Assembly (NCBI GenBank): GCA_964484515.1 | Contig: CAZAGT010000257.1 | Coordinates: 1-7,584 of the forward strand | From: CAZAGT01 sp964484515 | Lineage (GTDB): Bacteria > Desulfobacterota > DSM-4660 > Desulfatiglandales > HGW-15 | Direction of reading: 5' to 3' | DNA length: 7,584 nt | In this document: one piece after another, positions 5,465 to 7,584 of the stretch | Layout: each line of letters begins with the position of its first letter | Position numbering within the stretch: the stretch's first letter is position 1 | Translations under genes and position numbers: made by a program | Notes under the pieces: model-generated | Seen by the model: only the letters and a program-made list of their open reading frames with translations | Database searches by the model: none | Told to the model about the DNA's origin: nothing

Positions 5465-5863
5465 ATGGATGAGGAAGAAAAGGGTTTTGTCGTCAAGGAC
5501 CGGCGGTCGTTCGACGATCAGGGAGAGCTGAAGAAGGAAGTGCCACCCGAGGCGGAGGACCAGCCCCACGTAAAGAAAGAGGAAGAACCAGAGAAGACAG
5601 AAGAACAGAGGCCACCTCTGCCCGAGGCCAATTTCAACTCGCTCATATTCAGTTTGAGTTCATCTGCCCTCTTGCACATCGGTGAGATCGCGGACCCCCA
5701 AACCGGTCAAACTCGAAAGGACCTCGTGCTTGCCAAGCATACCATCGACACGATCGCCATGCTGAAGGAGAAGACGAAGGGAAATCTGAGCGATGAAGAG
5801 GGTAAATTCCTGGACAACATCCTGACCGACCTCCGATGGCGTTACGTAAAAGCGGCGAAGTAG
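5465..5863 (+). CDS. DUF1844 domain protein
   Basis: This 132-aa, probably cytoplasmic protein opens with a charged tail MDEEEKGFVVKDRRSF, which is typical of DUF1844 proteins in Desulfobacterota-like bacteria as I remember them. A low-complexity Glu/Lys/Pro linker follows (about 20-53). The DUF1844 domain spans about 55-128, with the recognisable segments SLIFSLSSSALLHIGEI, DPQTGQTRKDLVLAKHTID, MLKEKTKGNLSDEE and LTDLRWRYV. The domain's biochemical role is not known. The start is ATG 5465 because AAGGAG (5450-5455) precedes it by nine bases. The frame is open upstream (ATG 5441, GTG 5330), but those starts lack a ribosome binding site and the extra residues do not look like the family. The next gene, HtrA, begins 106 bases on in the same direction with no terminator between, so they are probably co-transcribed. 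Confidence 0.88.
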   Translation: MDEEEKGFVVKDRRSFDDQGELKKEVPPEAEDQPHVKKEEEPEKTEEQRPPLPEANFNSLIFSLSSSALLHIGEIADPQTGQTRKDLVLAKHTIDTIAMLKEKTKGNLSDEEGKFLDNILTDLRWRYVKAAK

Positions 5864-5865
5864 TT

Positions 5866-5943
5866 CCGTCCAGGACAGAAGGGCGGACGCGGCAGCCTGG
5901 CGCGATTCGAGATGCGATCGCGAAAAGGGGCATTTCTGGACGG
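5866..5943 (+). repeat. Nested inverted repeats between DUF1844 and htrA
   Basis: CCGTCCAG (5866-5873) is the exact reverse complement of CTGGACGG (5936-5943). The pair encloses 62 bases that contain a second inverted repeat, CGCGAT (5901-5906) with ATCGCG (5917-5922). In RNA this could fold into a closed stem with an internal hairpin, ending 26 bases before the htrA ATG. There is no U-run, so it is not a simple terminator. It could be an RNA-processing or attenuation element, or a small mobile repeat. Confidence 0.5.
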
Positions 5944-5969
5944 TGTTGCGAGTCCAGAGGGAGAATATC

Positions 5970-7418
5970 ATGAATAACAGAAATAACAGAAGAAGCACAG
6001 GATACGCCTGGGTGTACATCGCGGCCTTGTTTGGCCTGATAACGCTCTGGCCCTTTAACGTGGCGGCCCGGGCCACTCCTTTGACGTCAACCGCGCCAGA
6101 CTCCTTTGCGCAGTTGGTCAAGGGCGCGCGAGATTCGGTGGTCAATATCGGGACCGTCAAGGTGATCAAGAGTCGGCGGGGGCCCACTCAACCGTTTTTC
6201 GGCTGGCCCTCCGATCCGAACGATCCGTTTCATGACTTCTTTGATCGGTTTTTCAAGGATCAGATCCCGAAGGACTACCGGCAGCGGAGCCTGGGGTCGG
6301 GATTCATTATCGATGAGGAAGGCTACATCCTGACCAATAATCATGTGGTCGAGCAGACGGACGAGATCAAGGTGAAGCTTGCAAACGAGAAGGAGTACTT
6401 CGCTGAAATCGTCGGTCGGGATCCCCAAACGGATTTGGCCCTGATCCGGATAGAGACGGACGAGCCTCTGAAACCACTGCCGCTAGGGGATTCGGACGCG
6501 CTCGAGGTGGGGGAATGGGTCGTGGCGATCGGGAACCCCTTCGGCCTGACTCACACGGTCACGGCGGGCATCGTCAGCGCCAAATACCGCAAGATCGGGG
6601 CCGGCTCCTATGAGAACTTCATTCAGACCGATGCACCGATCAACCCCGGCAACAGCGGCGGGCCGCTTCTGAATATAAGGGGCGAAGTGGTGGGCATCAA
6701 TACGGCGATCTTTTCACGCAGTGGGGGGAGCGTCGGCATCGGGTTTGCCATCCCGATCGATATGGCCAAGGAACTCCTGCCGCAACTGAAGCGGGGAAAG
6801 GTTGTCAGGGGATGGCTCGGTGTTATGATCCAGAAGATCACGGCTGAGCTGAAAGACAAGCTCGACTTGACCGAGACCACGGGAGCCCTAGTGGCGGATG
6901 TGACTGCCGGCAGCCCGGCCGATAAGGCGGGGATACAGCGGGGGGACGTGATCGTCTCATTTGACGGACAGCCGATCAAGGAGATGGGCGAATTGCCTTT
7001 TATTGTTGCGTCCACGCCGGTGGGTAAGCGGGTCACCGTAGAGGTCATCCGCAAAGGGCGGAAGAAGAGCCTCAACGTCGAGGTCGGTAAACTGGAAGAG
7101 GGGGAACAGCCCGGCGCGCTGGAGGAGGAAGAGTCCGACCTTGGGTTGACCGTTGAGGAGATCACGCCGGAGCTCGCGCGACGGTTTGGCCTGAGGGAGG
7201 CCAGCGGTCTGGTGGTCGTCTTCGTCGAAGGGGGTTCTTCTGCCGATGAGGCCGGCCTCAGGCAAGGGGATATCATCCTCGAGATCGACCAGAAGCCCGT
7301 GCGCGATCTGGCGGACTACCGAAATGGGATCCGCCGGTACAGGAAGGGTGATACGATCCTCTTCCTGGTCAAGCGTGGCAATTCCTCCCTTTATCTGACG
7401 GTGAAGGTCTGGGAATAG
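5970..7418 (+). CDS. HtrA/Deg family periplasmic serine protease (S1C) with two PDZ domains
   Basis: The product is 482 aa. A basic N-terminus (MNNRNNRR) and hydrophobic segment 12-31 are followed by a possible AARA/T cleavage at 35, so it is exported or membrane-anchored. The trypsin-like domain spans about 45-275. The catalytic triad is visible as His125 (TNNHVV), Asp155 (DPQTDLALI) and Ser229 (NPGNSGGPL), all intact, with the short Phe-rich LA loop around 75-105. PDZ1 covers about 281-372 (GWLGVMIQ carboxylate-binding strand, then SPADKAGIQRGDVI). PDZ2 covers about 390-480 (LGLTVEEIT, SSADEAGLRQGDIILEID). They are joined by an acidic linker rich in Glu. Length and architecture match DegP/DegQ-type proteases, which degrade or refold misfolded envelope proteins in oligomeric cages. 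DegP, DegQ and MucD cannot be told apart from this. ATG 5970 is chosen because GAGGGAG (5957-5963) lies six bases upstream; a GTG at 5943 gives nine more residues without a ribosome binding site. It probably shares a transcript with the DUF1844 gene. No clear intrinsic terminator follows. Confidence 0.95.
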   Translation: MNNRNNRRSTGYAWVYIAALFGLITLWPFNVAARATPLTSTAPDSFAQLVKGARDSVVNIGTVKVIKSRRGPTQPFFGWPSDPNDPFHDFFDRFFKDQIPKDYRQRSLGSGFIIDEEGYILTNNHVVEQTDEIKVKLANEKEYFAEIVGRDPQTDLALIRIETDEPLKPLPLGDSDALEVGEWVVAIGNPFGLTHTVTAGIVSAKYRKIGAGSYENFIQTDAPINPGNSGGPLLNIRGEVVGINTAIFSRSGGSVGIGFAIPIDMAKELLPQLKRGKVVRGWLGVMIQKITAELKDKLDLTETTGALVADVTAGSPADKAGIQRGDVIVSFDGQPIKEMGELPFIVASTPVGKRVTVEVIRKGRKKSLNVEVGKLEEGEQPGALEEEESDLGLTVEEITPELARRFGLREASGLVVVFVEGGSSADEAGLRQGDIILEIDQKPVRDLADYRNGIRRYRKGDTILFLVKRGNSSLYLTVKVWE

Positions 7419-7482
7419 AGCAACAGTAGTCCTTTAGCCATTCAAGATTCATTGAAATCTGGTTTACGTGTTCATGAAGCTT

Positions 7483-7528
7483 AGGAGACTGTCGAAGAAC
7501 CTTCTCCTGAAAGGCTGATGGAAAATGC
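7483..7528. repeat. Right copy of a dispersed intergenic repeat
   Basis: An inverted repeat AGGAGA/TCTCCT (7483-7488 and 7503-7508) is followed by AGGCTGATGGAAAATGC (7512-7528), the inverted counterpart of 91-107. The ACTGTCGAAGAACC stretch (7488-7501) resembles ends of intergenic, transposon-like repeats that I recall from deltaproteobacterial genomes. No transposase is present in the window. Confidence 0.45.
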
Positions 7529-7551
7529 TCAGATGTAAGGCTTCCGAAACC

Positions 7552-7578
7552 GGGGACCCGCCCCAAAGGGGTGGGGAC
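7552..7578. repeat. GC-rich hairpin flanked by GGGGAC direct repeats
   Basis: CCCGCCCC (7557-7564) pairs with GGGGTGGG (7568-7575) around an AAA loop, eight pairs including one G-U. GGGGAC occurs as a direct repeat at 7552-7557 and 7573-7578. It lies 134 bases past the htrA stop codon near the window edge. Similar GGGGAC-rich palindromes occur in REP-type elements, but the element is incomplete here and a terminator role cannot be judged without the following bases. Confidence 0.45.
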
Positions 7579-7584
7579 TGAGCC

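Noticed and set aside
7369..7566. 65-codon minus-strand open frame at the right end
   Set aside because: It overlaps the htrA 3' end and reads through the repeat segment. Short frames of this kind are a common by-product of that repeat.

Overview
The window looks like a chromosomal stretch from a Gram-negative, moderately GC-rich bacterium. I favour Desulfobacterota (old Deltaproteobacteria) or a neighbouring phylum such as NC10/Methylomirabilota. The Gram-negative call rests on an outer-membrane porin with a signal peptide and terminal Phe, and on a two-PDZ periplasmic HtrA protease. The phylum-level guess rests on a short DUF1844 protein next to HtrA, an FG-GAP protein with a TolB/FlgO-like N-terminus, and an intergenic repeat that I recall from such genomes. 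No rRNA, tRNA, CRISPR array, phage gene or complete insertion sequence was found.

Layout. Four genes lie on the minus strand: a 541-aa secreted FG-GAP repeat protein (107-1732), a 443-aa porin (1847-3178), a 253-aa membrane methyltransferase of the PEMT/ICMT type (3542-4303) and a 134-aa exported small protein (4410-4814). A divergent, mostly gene-free region follows (about 4815-5464). Two plus-strand genes come next: a 132-aa DUF1844 protein (5465-5863) and an HtrA/Deg serine protease (5970-7418). The last 166 bases hold repeat-like, hairpin-rich DNA. A related 17-base segment occurs in inverted orientation just after the FG-GAP gene at the left end, beside a heptamer tandem repeat.

Transcription signals are unusually legible. 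The porin and the 134-aa gene each end in a strong intrinsic terminator. The FG-GAP gene has a TTGACT-17-TAGCAT promoter placed so that the predicted first transcribed base is the A of its ATG, which suggests a leaderless mRNA. The porin and the 134-aa gene have long leaders. Each leader carries, about 70 nt before the start codon, an extended Shine-Dalgarno-like sequence (AAAGGAGGTG) with no start codon behind it, in addition to a normal ribosome binding site. This resembles the STAB-SD mRNA stabilisers described in Gram-positive bacteria and is the most interesting signal I found.

Function. All the recognisable products except DUF1844 act at or beyond the inner membrane: an outer-membrane channel, a periplasmic or surface calcium-loop protein, a small exported protein, a membrane methyltransferase and an envelope quality-control protease. 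The theme is envelope biology. I do not see a defence system, biosynthetic cluster or other large undescribed system.
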